A DNA stretch of 13,388 nucleotides from Candidatus Curtissbacteria bacterium RIFCSPHIGHO2_01_FULL_41_11 (GCA_001776335.1 MFAZ01000003.1:1-13388); one strand, 5' to 3'; counted from the first letter of the stretch, positions 1 through 6,161 are shown. Numbers and translations: made by a program. Notes: a model not told the origin generated them from the letters alone.

Positions 1-309
1 GAAGTCGTTCAAGCAGAAGCCACGCTGGAAGAGTTCAAATCGCTTTCAAGAATTCTGGATAGGGTAGTTGTTTTCAAATTGAGAGCCGGAGAAACAAAAT
101 CAATCCTTAATAACTGGACAAGCGAAATTAAAGACATCCAAACAAAAACAGAGGCCGCAATTGCAAAAGCCAGGCAAATGCTCGCAGAAACTCAAAATGA
201 CAAGGCCTCGGAGGGCAAACTTGGCGAAATTTCCGAAACCACAAAAGTCGCCAAACAAGAACTCAAAAGATCACAGCCCCTGTTTGAAGAGGTGGTGAGG
301 ATCATATGA
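1..309 (+). CDS. Helical/coiled-coil protein of unknown function, 5' end outside the window
   Basis: The frame is open from base 1 to the TGA at 307-309, so the gene starts upstream of the window; the TTG at 79 is an internal codon and not needed as a start. The visible 102 residues are rich in Glu, Lys, Gln and Ala with heptad-like spacing, predicting long amphipathic helices. There are no Cys, no membrane segment and no motif I recognise. Its stop overlaps the next start in an ATGA arrangement (306-309), so the two genes are almost certainly translationally coupled and belong to one operon. Because the next gene is a one-pass membrane protein, this may be its soluble helical partner, but that is inference only. 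Confidence 0.6.
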   Translation, partial: EVVQAEATLEEFKSLSRILDRVVVFKLRAGETKSILNNWTSEIKDIQTKTEAAIAKARQMLAETQNDKASEGKLGEISETTKVAKQELKRSQPLFEEVVRII

Positions 310-710
310 CGCAATATCCAATCCCAATGGGCCAAGAAATAGATCAAGAGCCGGAAGAAGCGGCAAACAATCAAAAACAGCAAAATCCAAAACTTATGGA
401 TATCACGGCAAAACTCAAAAACTTTCTCCTTCATCTTAAACGACCAAAACCTATAACACTCATCATTCTCTTCGTCACAATTATCCTTATTTCAATAGCA
501 CTAAACTTTCTGTCCAAAACTAACAAAGAAGAAGCAGTTACGCCTCCGGCTTTTCAAAGCGGCTCACCCTCACCAAATTCATCTGTCGATCCCGGAACAG
601 AAAACATTGCCCAAAGAGTCAAAGTCTACACGGAAAAACTGAATTCCTTGAAAAGCTTTCAAACAGACTTACCAAAACCTATAGTAGATCTTGATATTAG
701 CTTCAAATAG
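306..710 (+). CDS. Single-pass membrane protein of unknown function
   Basis: 134 aa. Residues 1-45 are polar, Gln/Asn/Glu-rich and end in a basic patch (HLKRPKP). Residues 49-69 form one clear hydrophobic transmembrane helix. The rest starts with a Pro/Ser-rich linker (about 77-95) and ends in a short helical tail. Positive charge before the helix suggests the N-terminus is cytoplasmic and the C-terminal 65 residues outside. There is no lipobox or signal-peptidase site. The start is fixed by the 4-nt ATGA overlap with the preceding gene. The -35 of the next gene's promoter lies inside the last codons. I do not recognise the family; the shape (long disordered N-terminus, one helix, small outer domain) fits an envelope anchoring or scaffold protein. 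Confidence 0.6.
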   Translation: MTQYPIPMGQEIDQEPEEAANNQKQQNPKLMDITAKLKNFLLHLKRPKPITLIILFVTIILISIALNFLSKTNKEEAVTPPAFQSGSPSPNSSVDPGTENIAQRVKVYTEKLNSLKSFQTDLPKPIVDLDISFK

Positions 711-719
711 TAGTAGAAT
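691..719 (+). promoter_or_regulatory. Sigma70-type promoter for the 728 gene
   Basis: TTGATA (691-696), a 17-nt spacer and TAGAAT (714-719) form a near-consensus promoter in the 3' end of the previous gene. Only 8 nt separate the -10 from the ATG at 728, so transcription should start at or within about 2 nt of the start codon, giving a leaderless mRNA. Confidence 0.7.
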
Positions 720-727
720 AGGCATCG

Positions 728-1324
728 ATGAAACCCGCACAAACAGCAAAAAACGCGGCAAAAGTTGGTTGGGACGTTTTTGAGGAACTGGGAAATCAGA
801 CTGCAAAACCCATCTTTGACGAAGCAGTAAGCGAAATCGGAAGTTTCTTTGACACTCCAAGACTCGGAAGAGCACCAAAGACGGTTGGACATGAAGATCT
901 GCAAAGAGCCCGCGAAGAGAAACGCATCGAGGAAATGAAAAATGAAGAAACCAAAAAATCGCGTGAACGACTGGCGGCAGTCAGAAGTGAGTATCACTCG
1001 TTTGAACAAAAAACCAATTCCGAACAAACCGAAATCAAAAAGGAAATAGTCGAACTTCAGGGTGAAGTAGTCAAACTTGCCAAATCAGCCGGCGTAGACA
1101 CAAAAGTGCACCTGGAACAGATACCCAAAAAAGTCGGCAGGCTTGATATAAAAAGACTTACATCTATAATCCGATATCTGAGGCTTAAAGCAGACGAAGC
1201 CAAAAGCGGTAAAGAATTAGTAGCCCAAAGAAAAAATGCCAAAAGAGCAACCGGCATGCTGGCCTGGGTTTCCGGCAAGCAGATGAAAGTCCACGAACAA
1301 GGTACATTACAATTGCAGGGATAG
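728..1324 (+). CDS. Charged coiled-coil protein of unknown function
   Basis: 198 aa. The N-terminal 50 residues are mixed and end in an Arg/Pro-rich turn. Residues 55-120 are almost continuous Glu/Lys/Arg/Gln and predict a long coiled coil. Residues 125-175 carry further basic helices, and the C-terminus is Gly/Lys/Gln-rich (KQMKVHEQGTLQLQG). There are no Cys, signal peptide or membrane segment, so it is probably cytoplasmic. The overall plan recalls uncharacterised charged proteins common in CPR genomes (possibly the DUF5660 type), but I cannot confirm that. It has its own promoter and probably a leaderless mRNA. Alternatives are a nucleoid- or RNA-associated protein, given the basic C-terminal half. 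Confidence 0.6.
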   Translation: MKPAQTAKNAAKVGWDVFEELGNQTAKPIFDEAVSEIGSFFDTPRLGRAPKTVGHEDLQRAREEKRIEEMKNEETKKSRERLAAVRSEYHSFEQKTNSEQTEIKKEIVELQGEVVKLAKSAGVDTKVHLEQIPKKVGRLDIKRLTSIIRYLRLKADEAKSGKELVAQRKNAKRATGMLAWVSGKQMKVHEQGTLQLQG

Positions 1325-1345
1325 TTTTACAACTTCAAGTCACAA

Positions 1346-1386
1346 CCCTGAGCGATGGCGAGAGAAATCGAACCAGAGTCGAAGGG
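1346..1386. repeat. Degenerate palindromic dispersed repeat (CCCTGAGC ... GTCGAAGGG)
   Basis: CCCTGAGC at 1346-1353 and GTCGAAGGG at 1378-1386 are the two ends of a palindromic element I know as widespread in CPR and related genomes. The middle holds extra GAGA/CGAA sequence. The ends pair as CCCT/AGGG. It occupies much of the gap between two genes (1325-1456). A related copy lies inside a coding region at 6236-6257. Confidence 0.55.
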
Positions 1387-1438
1387 ACAAATTGTCAGCA
1401 TCTTGTTAGGTTTATATCAAGACACAGGCATAAAATTA

Positions 1439-1447
1439 TGGTAGGAT
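1439..1447 (+). promoter_or_regulatory. Possible extended -10 before the 1457 gene
   Basis: TGGTAGGAT (TG at 1439-1440, TAGGAT at 1442-1447) lies 9 nt before the GTG at 1457. An AAGACA at 1419-1424 would give a 17-nt spacer but is a weak -35. The position matches the other start-proximal promoters in the window; the sequence itself is marginal. Confidence 0.3.
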
Positions 1448-1456
1448 CCTCGCATT

Positions 1457-2866
1457 GTGAGCCCGGAAACAATGGCCGCACCATCGGTTTCTGCTTCAGT
1501 AGCAAGTATCGGCGCTGAAACTTCAATAGCCTCTTCAATTGGTCCGTCAATCGGTCCTGAGTTTGCACAATCTTTTTCATCAATTCCGGCGCCGGAAATT
1601 CCTTCTTCAATAATCACAGAAATATCCCGCCCTGCAGGCATGGAGTTCGAATCTCTACCTGAACCTATCGTTGGTGATTTTGATATTCACGACATAATTT
1701 CCAAACCTTTTGTAGAAGAGCCAATGAAAAGCTCATTCCAAACAAAAGTAGAACCTGCCACTTTTCTCGACCCAAAAATCGTAGAGGAGATATACGAAGC
1801 ACCGGTAATTATTGCAGAAGAGACTCCTGAATCAATATTTGAACCAAACCCCGTCGTACAAGCAGAAGCCATCTTAAAAGAAGCTCGAGCACAAATTATT
1901 GAACCATCCATACAGCCGGACATAGAAGTTGCAGATTTAGTACCGGCAACAGTACCGACGCCCGCAGACCAGGAAGTCGGTTCTATTGCCACTGAGATAA
2001 TAACTCTTGGTGCAGTTAATACGGCAGCGCAACCGAGAATAGAACCCGGAGAACTTCCTCAGACGGAAACACAAACAGACGTCCAAACTTTGAAAAAAGC
2101 CTTATCTATTTTGCAAACATCAGACTTCGCAAAAGAAGAGGCAGCTCAATGGAAAGAAAAACTTGAAAAAGCCGTCGGTACACAAGCTCTTGCCAAAATC
2201 AAAAACGATTTAGAAACTCAAGCTGACATCGAAACGCAAACTCAAACAGAAACACAGACGAAAGAAGATGGGCAAGTCGAAAATGCCGCAGCTGATGGAA
2301 CACCACCTCCCAATCTCCAAACAATCGGAGACAGTCAGTTCGAACCTGAAGACATTCAAGAAGACCAGGTGGAAGAACCCGACTGGAATGTTTACCACAT
2401 TAATGACTCGTGGAGAGTTGCAGAAAATGTCAATAAAAAAAGGCTGGAGCTTGCGGAAGAGATCGCCTTTCGCGCGGCAATTGAGAAAAATCCCAAACAA
2501 ATAGCAGGAGACGAAATTTACAAACTCGATGTTCCTCAAATCGATGAATCACGTCAGGTTCTGGCAGGGAAGCTAAAGCGGCCGGAGGTCTCTCACAAAA
2601 TTTACGCATCGCTCTCAACACTAGCCGAAGATGATGCACGCGCTGTGCGAAAAACCATTGTAGAAGCACTCAGACGCAATATTTCGCAGGAAGTAAAACC
2701 CCAGGTCGCACAAACAGAAAAAATGGAAGAGTCAAAGCTGCCGGTGGAAGTAAAAGAACTGGCAGCAAAAGGTGCCAAAGAAATTGTACTCAGAAATGGT
2801 AAATTCTGGAAACCGGTAAAAAGACTTTCCTACCAAGAACCGATAGAACTCCAAAAAGCGGCGTAA
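1457..2866 (+). CDS. Long acidic, low-complexity Pro/Ser/Thr/Gln-rich protein, unknown
   Basis: 469 aa from GTG at 1457; the frame has a TAG at 1442, so the start can only be here or at the adjacent ATT. Residues 1-60 are Ser/Ala/Ile/Pro-rich. Residues 60-200 are Glu/Pro/Ile/Val-rich and probably disordered. Residues 205-270 contain Gln-Thr-Glu repeats (TQTETQT-like, twice). The C-terminal third (about 305-469) looks folded, with Trp pairs, mixed helices and a basic ending (RNGKFWKPVKRLSYQEP). There is no signal peptide, membrane helix or Cys, so despite its surface-protein look it is probably cytoplasmic unless exported by an unseen route. I do not recognise a family. It follows three other unknown genes on the same strand and may be part of one CPR-specific structural set. 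Confidence 0.6.
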   Translation: MSPETMAAPSVSASVASIGAETSIASSIGPSIGPEFAQSFSSIPAPEIPSSIITEISRPAGMEFESLPEPIVGDFDIHDIISKPFVEEPMKSSFQTKVEPATFLDPKIVEEIYEAPVIIAEETPESIFEPNPVVQAEAILKEARAQIIEPSIQPDIEVADLVPATVPTPADQEVGSIATEIITLGAVNTAAQPRIEPGELPQTETQTDVQTLKKALSILQTSDFAKEEAAQWKEKLEKAVGTQALAKIKNDLETQADIETQTQTETQTKEDGQVENAAADGTPPPNLQTIGDSQFEPEDIQEDQVEEPDWNVYHINDSWRVAENVNKKRLELAEEIAFRAAIEKNPKQIAGDEIYKLDVPQIDESRQVLAGKLKRPEVSHKIYASLSTLAEDDARAVRKTIVEALRRNISQEVKPQVAQTEKMEESKLPVEVKELAAKGAKEIVLRNGKFWKPVKRLSYQEPIELQKAA

Positions 2867-2906
2867 GGCAGAATATTCCTAAACGTGTTTGAAATTAGCC
2901 CTATAG

Positions 2907-2935
2907 TTGAATTTTGACTTAATCTTTTATACAAT
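2907..2935 (+). promoter_or_regulatory. Sigma70-type promoter for the receiver gene
   Basis: TTGAAT (2907-2912), a 17-nt spacer and TACAAT (2930-2935). The ATG at 2944 is 8 nt past the -10, again predicting a leaderless transcript. There is no Shine-Dalgarno sequence before this start. Confidence 0.65.
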
Positions 2936-2943
2936 CCCCAACT

Positions 2944-3312
2944 ATGGCACCTGAAAACGCACGCGTATTTTTAGCAGAAGATGATAAATCTTTTAGAAAG
3001 TTCGCTCGAAGATTTATAGAGGGTGCTTCACATCAAGTTTCTGTTGAGGTAAGCACGCTAGGAGACGCAATCGTAGCAATACCTAGAGCAAAAGAATTGG
3101 GTGTTAACGTTGCCGTAGTCGATGGTAATCTCACTGCAGATGACACTAGCGGTAATGATGGTGATATGTTAGCAGCAGCCTTAAGAAAAGAAATCCCAGA
3201 CATAAAAATCATTTCGTTTTCAGGACAACCGCAAAGTTACGGCGACGTTCATATAAGTAAGGGGAAATTTGAGGATGTAAAAGGTTTGGGAGAAACTATT
3301 ACAAAACTATAA
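2944..3312 (+). CDS. Stand-alone CheY-like response regulator receiver domain
   Basis: 122 aa, one receiver domain and nothing else. The signature residues are all present: the acidic cluster E12-D13-D14, the phospho-acceptor D60 after a hydrophobic strand (VAVVDGN), the switch Ser S93 at the end of strand 4 (IKIISFSG), and the conserved Lys K106 (ISKGK). The loop after D60 carries a polar stretch with Asp/Gly (residues 64-74), as in receivers with a long beta3-alpha3 loop. With no output domain it would act by protein-protein contact or as a phosphate sink. No histidine kinase is encoded here, so its partner must be elsewhere. It precedes an unknown Cys-containing protein by 29 nt and may share a transcript with it. 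Confidence 0.85.
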   Translation: MAPENARVFLAEDDKSFRKFARRFIEGASHQVSVEVSTLGDAIVAIPRAKELGVNVAVVDGNLTADDTSGNDGDMLAAALRKEIPDIKIISFSGQPQSYGDVHISKGKFEDVKGLGETITKL

Positions 3313-3341
3313 CCACAGCTACTAATTCATAATTTTTATTT

Positions 3342-4226
3342 ATGTCGATTGAACAATATATAAACTTTAAAGCACTATCTTTTGGTACGGGTGAAATTGC
3401 AGATTTGCGCTACTCGGCAAGAGGCTCAACGAGAGAACATGTTGAACAAATCAACGAAGGATTATCTACTTCTCGTTATGACAGAATTACTCCGGAAGAA
3501 AACGCTGCGCTAATATGGGGTGATTTATTAACTGCCGAGCCTCTAGAATTACCCAAGAAGTGTGAGGTGTGTCCCGATGACCGCCAAGTATATTTATGGA
3601 GAACTTTTACCCCCGCATCACTGCAAGGTTTTAAGGAGGCTCAAGGTAAAGGCGCTGCTCTTGTTCTGCAACCTCCTCCACCAAATCTTGACATGAGGGG
3701 TATGAACTTATGTAACACAAGTGACGTAAACCAACAGGGTGTTTTATGGACAGCAAAAAGTCCCGATTTGGCGCTTTCTGTTGGTCTTTCAAGAACTTTA
3801 GTGGCAGGTGAACCAATTACTCTCTTGGGTTTTAAATTTTGTGTGTGTGACATGAAGGAAGGAATACAGGCTTACGAAACATTCCAAGAGGGCAAATTTA
3901 CAATTCTTGATGAAATTAAACCGAAAAGTCTAACCGAACACAGTCTTTTCAACGCCGGAGAAATAGTGAGCGAGATAAGTGAACGTCAGATTGCCGATGG
4001 TGTAGCGTACGTCGTTGAAGATTCATTTTTTGCAGTCATAAAAGAGGCATTAGGGAAAAGAGAACCTACAGATAGAAATCTTAAATACGTAAGCTGTATT
4101 ATCAATAATATTTTATTGGATTTAGCGATTCAAATACCTGGAGTAGATGAATTTAGATTAAATACCATCCCACGCGCTTGGAAACCATTCTTGAAACGGA
4201 TACCTAATGCAGTTTTTAAATGGTAA
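3342..4226 (+). CDS. Unknown 294-aa protein with CxxC and CxC pairs
   Basis: No family recognised. It is soluble, with no signal peptide and no transmembrane helix. Visible features are a C74-x2-C77 pair, a Pro run at 111-114 (PPPP), C124, a C167-x-C169 pair, and a hydrophobic helix near 250-265. The Cys pairs could bind zinc but the spacing does not match a motif I know. The ATG at 3342 has a CATAAT 8 nt upstream (3328-3333) as a possible -10; otherwise it would be read from the receiver promoter. Its last codons overlap a short frame at 4220. It seems to use more T-ending codons than the translation genes to the right, which would fit recent acquisition, but I did not count codons. It may be the output partner of the neighbouring receiver; that is inference from position only. 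Confidence 0.55.
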   Translation: MSIEQYINFKALSFGTGEIADLRYSARGSTREHVEQINEGLSTSRYDRITPEENAALIWGDLLTAEPLELPKKCEVCPDDRQVYLWRTFTPASLQGFKEAQGKGAALVLQPPPPNLDMRGMNLCNTSDVNQQGVLWTAKSPDLALSVGLSRTLVAGEPITLLGFKFCVCDMKEGIQAYETFQEGKFTILDEIKPKSLTEHSLFNAGEIVSEISERQIADGVAYVVEDSFFAVIKEALGKREPTDRNLKYVSCIINNILLDLAIQIPGVDEFRLNTIPRAWKPFLKRIPNAVFKW

Positions 4227-4333
4227 TCAGGAATTTCCTTTATGGTGGGCTCAACGGTCCTTATTTTGAACCGCTCTTCACTCACTTCGGAAAGTTGATG
4301 GAAGCCTATCAGGCGGCGGAGGAGGAGAAATAA
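4220..4333 (+). pseudogene. Short frame, possible 3' remnant of a lost gene
   Basis: A 37-codon frame from ATG 4220 to TAA 4331-4333 overlaps the end of the previous gene by 7 nt. Its peptide has protein-like composition (NGPYFEPLFTHFGK, then an Ala/Glu-rich helix ending AAEEEK) and it ends in a TAATG junction with another short frame. A GGAGGAG sequence (4319-4325) sits at the right distance for that second start. This is how genes inside a tight operon usually join, so I read it as the tail of a truncated gene; a genuine small protein is the alternative. Confidence 0.3.
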
Positions 4334-4404
4334 TGCTATCCAAACAAATCAAGAAGAAAATTACCACGGACCGAAAGCCAAATTTTCTGTTTTTCTATTT
4401 TTAA
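4333..4404 (+). pseudogene. Short frame, possible 5' remnant of the next lost operon gene
   Basis: ATG 4333 overlaps the previous stop (TAATG) and has a strong GGAGGAG 7 nt upstream, the best-placed Shine-Dalgarno in this half of the window. The frame runs 23 codons: a basic start (MLSKQIKKKITTDRKP) then a Phe-rich AT tail, stopping at 4402-4404, where it meets the converging kinase gene. The abrupt change after residue 16 suggests a gene start whose body was replaced. Confidence 0.25.
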
Positions 4405-5219
4405 TAGAACATATATCCCGGAATAAATCGGGTACCAACATTTTGGCCTCTCGCAGCTCTTAAGATCACGTCTTCCGATCTACCGTTTGCAATTATCGAC
4501 CTTCTGCCATCTCTTGCCGCTTGTTTTGCTACTAAACATTTGCTCCACATCCCTCCCGTTCCAGCACCGCTGTCTTTAATGATATCCTCAACGTCTTCGA
4601 GCCGATCTACGTGTGTCAGAAGTTCGCCTTTTTTATTAAGTACTCCATCAACGTCTGTTAGTAAAATTAAGGTATCAGCATCAATTGACCCCGCAACATC
4701 TCCAGCAAGACGATCGTTGTCCGCAGAAATGCGGAACTGTTTCATTTCTAAATCGTTAACAGGATCATTCGCGTTAATAATAACAACGCCTCGTTTTAGT
4801 GAATCCTCCAGGACTTTTCTGTTATTGTTGAGATGTTCATCAGTTAATAATTCTTGGCCCACGTGAACACCGTATCTGCTAAATGAAGCTTTCCATTGTG
4901 CAATTAGTTCAGGTTGACCATAAACCGCCGCTACTTGGTTATCAAGAGTAGTGGTTCCGATGTCTCCCAGAATTTTTCTTCCGCAGGCTACCGCACCCGA
5001 GCTGACAATTACCACTTCAACACCACTCCTGAACAACCCACTTATCTGTCTTGCCATGTTATCCATAAAGTCTCTATTTAGCGGATCTCCGTCTTTTACG
5101 ATGGTACTGCTGCCAATTTTTACTATCAATCTTTTTGAGACAAATTGTTCCCGTTCTTTTGAGTTCACGATTTCTAGATTCACAGGTGAGATTATCCCAA
5201 AAATAGGCTTCAAATACAA
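4401..5219 (-). CDS. proB: Glutamate 5-kinase, PUA-less (proline biosynthesis)
   Basis: Amino-acid-kinase fold protein that phosphorylates L-glutamate to gamma-glutamyl phosphate, the first step to proline. Visible motifs: RLIVKIGSST (Lys34), VVIVSSGAVACGR (70-81), GQELLTDEHL (121-130), NANDPV (149-154), DNDRLAGDVAG (167-177), the LLTDVDGVL strand (186-194) and GTGGMWSK with Lys227. It ends at GTRFIPGYMFY, where full-length enzymes go on into a PUA domain, so it is a catalytic-domain-only form (272 aa against about 365). NANDPV has Ala where E. coli ProB has Glu (NEND). No proA or proC lies nearby. The longest frame starts at TTG 5219, but the -10 at 5220-5225 puts the RNA 5' end near 5213, so TTG 5213, GTG 5183 or GTG 5168 are likelier starts. 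A related carboxylate kinase cannot be excluded. Confidence 0.85.
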   Translation of the reverse strand: MYLKPIFGIISPVNLEIVNSKEREQFVSKRLIVKIGSSTIVKDGDPLNRDFMDNMARQISGLFRSGVEVVIVSSGAVACGRKILGDIGTTTLDNQVAAVYGQPELIAQWKASFSRYGVHVGQELLTDEHLNNNRKVLEDSLKRGVVIINANDPVNDLEMKQFRISADNDRLAGDVAGSIDADTLILLTDVDGVLNKKGELLTHVDRLEDVEDIIKDSGAGTGGMWSKCLVAKQAARDGRRSIIANGRSEDVILRAARGQNVGTRFIPGYMFY

Positions 5220-5225
5220 ATTATA
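5220..5225 (-). promoter_or_regulatory. -10 box of the proB promoter
   Basis: A perfect TATAAT on the minus strand touches the annotated TTG start. No convincing -35 is visible at 16-18 nt. The expected RNA start is near 5213, inside the longest reading frame, which argues that translation begins downstream of 5219. Confidence 0.5.
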
Positions 5226-5364
5226 GGTTTATTGAGTAGGAATAAAAATATTTTGAATCGTAATTTTGAAGCTAAATTGCCAAGAAAACCCAAGCCGTCT
5301 CTTTGTGTGGGCTCAAGAGGACTCGAACCTCTGACCTCCACAATGTCAATGTGACGCTCTAACC

Positions 5365-5394
5365 TCAGCCAGAGGCTGATCGTCCTCTGGACGA
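5365..5394. repeat. Twin perfect 15-nt hairpins at the tRNA insert junction
   Basis: On the plus strand TCAGCC-AGA-GGCTGA (5365-5379) is followed without a gap by TCGTCC-TCT-GGACGA (5380-5394). Each is a 6-bp perfect stem with a 3-nt loop, and the loops AGA and TCT are complementary. CCAGAGG (5369-5375) can also pair with CCTCTGG (5384-5390), giving an alternative fold. The pair ends exactly where the interrupted tRNA resumes (5364). Confidence 0.75.
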
Positions 5395-5411
5395 AACTGA
5401 ATACGAATAAC

Positions 5412-5488
5412 TGGTGGACGGTACAGGATTCGAACCTGTGGCCTCCACAATGTCAATGTGACGCTCTAACCAGCTGAGCTAACCGTCC
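5412..5488 (-). tRNA. tRNA-Val (anticodon GAC), nested in another tRNA
   Basis: Complete cloverleaf on the minus strand: acceptor GGACGGT/ACCGTCC, D-stem GCTC/GAGC with loop AGCTGGTTA, anticodon stem TCACA/TGTGG with loop TTGACAT (anticodon GAC, reading GUC and GUU), five-nt variable loop, T-stem ACAGG/CCTGT with TTCGAAT loop, discriminator A, and an encoded CCA (5412-5414). It has no promoter of its own that I can see and is likely read from the TATAAT at 5540-5545. It shares 30 identical nt, from D-loop to variable loop, with the interrupted tRNA around it. Confidence 0.93.
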
Positions 5489-5539
5489 AGAATAAGTGAC
5501 AGCGGGCAAATTGAGCTATGAGCCCGGAACTAAAGAGGA

Positions 5540-5545
5540 ATTATA
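5540..5545 (-). promoter_or_regulatory. -10 box for the tRNA transcript
   Basis: TATAAT on the minus strand, 14 nt before the first base of the interrupted tRNA (5525), the usual place for a tRNA promoter with a short leader. The -35 (TTCTAT, RC of 5563-5568) is poor. It overlaps the plus-strand promoter region of the 5571 gene, so the two divergent units may compete. Confidence 0.5.
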
Positions 5546-5558
5546 TAACTTTAAACCT

Positions 5559-5564
5559 TATAAT
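5559..5564 (+). promoter_or_regulatory. -10 box for the 5571 gene
   Basis: Perfect TATAAT with only 6 nt (AGAAGT) before ATG 5571, so the RNA should begin at the A of the start codon. There is no clear -35. This decides the start: the in-frame ATG at 5496 would lie upstream of the promoter and inside the tRNA locus. Confidence 0.6.
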
Positions 5565-5570
5565 AGAAGT

Positions 5571-6155
5571 ATGTCCGAGCAAAACGAGGCCCAAAACGGC
5601 ACAGCCGAAAACCCCGCAAATCCCAACCGCCTTGGTGAAAACCAAAACTTTCTTGAACAGCCTCCGCTTAACCGTATCATCAGAAATGTTTCCCAAAAAA
5701 CAGGGCTTTCTCCTCAAATAGTCAGGCGGTTGCTCGGATACCTGGCAAGAAAGGAAGGTATGGGTACACCTGCCAAGGAAGCGACCGCGAATTTACAAGA
5801 CCCGGCAAGCATTAATCTGCAGGCATTTGTAAGGTTAAATAAATTAAGCAAAAGCTGGGCGGCAGTAAGAGCGTCGGCCAAAGAGCTCGGGACAGCATTG
5901 GGGAATGTACCGTTTTGGAACGAATACATTTCTTCGCAGATGGAAGTTACGAAATATTCTCACAGTGGGGAAAGGATCGATACAAAAAGAGTCTCGGCTA
6001 CAGAAATTTTCCCCGAACTATACATTAAATGGGTAGCAGAAAAACTGCAGCGCCAAGGCAAGCTGGTAACAGAAGGCATAAATGAAATCTTCCAACAAGA
6101 CACAAAAGGCAGGCATGTCAGCATCGTCCCAAGAAAATTCCATAGGAAAACATAA
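5571..6155 (+). CDS. Unknown protein, possible DNA-binding helix-turn-helix
   Basis: 194 aa from ATG 5571 (the longer frame from 5496 is rejected because it runs through tRNA sequence and precedes the -10). Residues 1-32 are polar, Asn/Glu/Pro-rich and probably disordered. Residues 33-65 (NRIIRNVSQKTGLSPQIVRR, then a second helix) have the spacing of a helix-turn-helix, with GLS at the turn. Residues 80-115 are helical and basic, and the C-terminus is Lys/Arg-rich (VPRKFHRKT). There are no Cys, signal peptide or membrane helix. The net basic character would suit a nucleic-acid-binding protein, but I do not recognise the family. It lies immediately before the gene pair leading into thrS and has its own promoter. 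Confidence 0.6.
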   Translation: MSEQNEAQNGTAENPANPNRLGENQNFLEQPPLNRIIRNVSQKTGLSPQIVRRLLGYLARKEGMGTPAKEATANLQDPASINLQAFVRLNKLSKSWAAVRASAKELGTALGNVPFWNEYISSQMEVTKYSHSGERIDTKRVSATEIFPELYIKWVAEKLQRQGKLVTEGINEIFQQDTKGRHVSIVPRKFHRKT

Positions 6156-6161
6156 TAATTC

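Larger units (their letters stand above)
5308..5525 (-). pseudogene. tRNA-Val(GAC) gene interrupted in its D-loop
   Basis: Reading the minus strand, 5525-5509 gives GGGCTCATAGCTCAATT: acceptor strand, TA, D-stem GCTC and half a D-loop. At 5364 it resumes as GGTTAGAGC, then the anticodon arm, T arm (AGAGG/CCTCT) and acceptor strand TGAGCCC, with discriminator A at 5308. Joined, the parts form a canonical 74-nt tRNA: acceptor 7/7 pairs, D-stem 4/4 with loop AATTGGTTA, anticodon stem 5 (one G-T pair), T-stem 5/5, anticodon GAC. CCA is not encoded. A 144-nt insert (5365-5508) splits it and contains a whole second tRNA-Val. Cutting by RNase P at the inner tRNA should separate the halves, so this copy is probably dead; the intact stems leave open a spliced product. 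Confidence 0.7.

Noticed and set aside
2210..2539. Alternative frames across the TQTETQT region of the 469-aa gene
   Set aside because: Low-complexity repeats keep several frames open; only the long plus frame has a coherent folded C-terminal part.
5365..5508. Group I or group II intron in the outer tRNA
   Set aside because: 144 nt is too short, most of it is another tRNA, and no intron core motifs are seen; the D-loop is also not a usual intron site.
5496..5570. Longer N-terminus for the 5571 gene (ATG 5496)
   Set aside because: It would read through the 5' part of the interrupted tRNA and begin upstream of the TATAAT at 5559-5564; the extra 25 residues look random.
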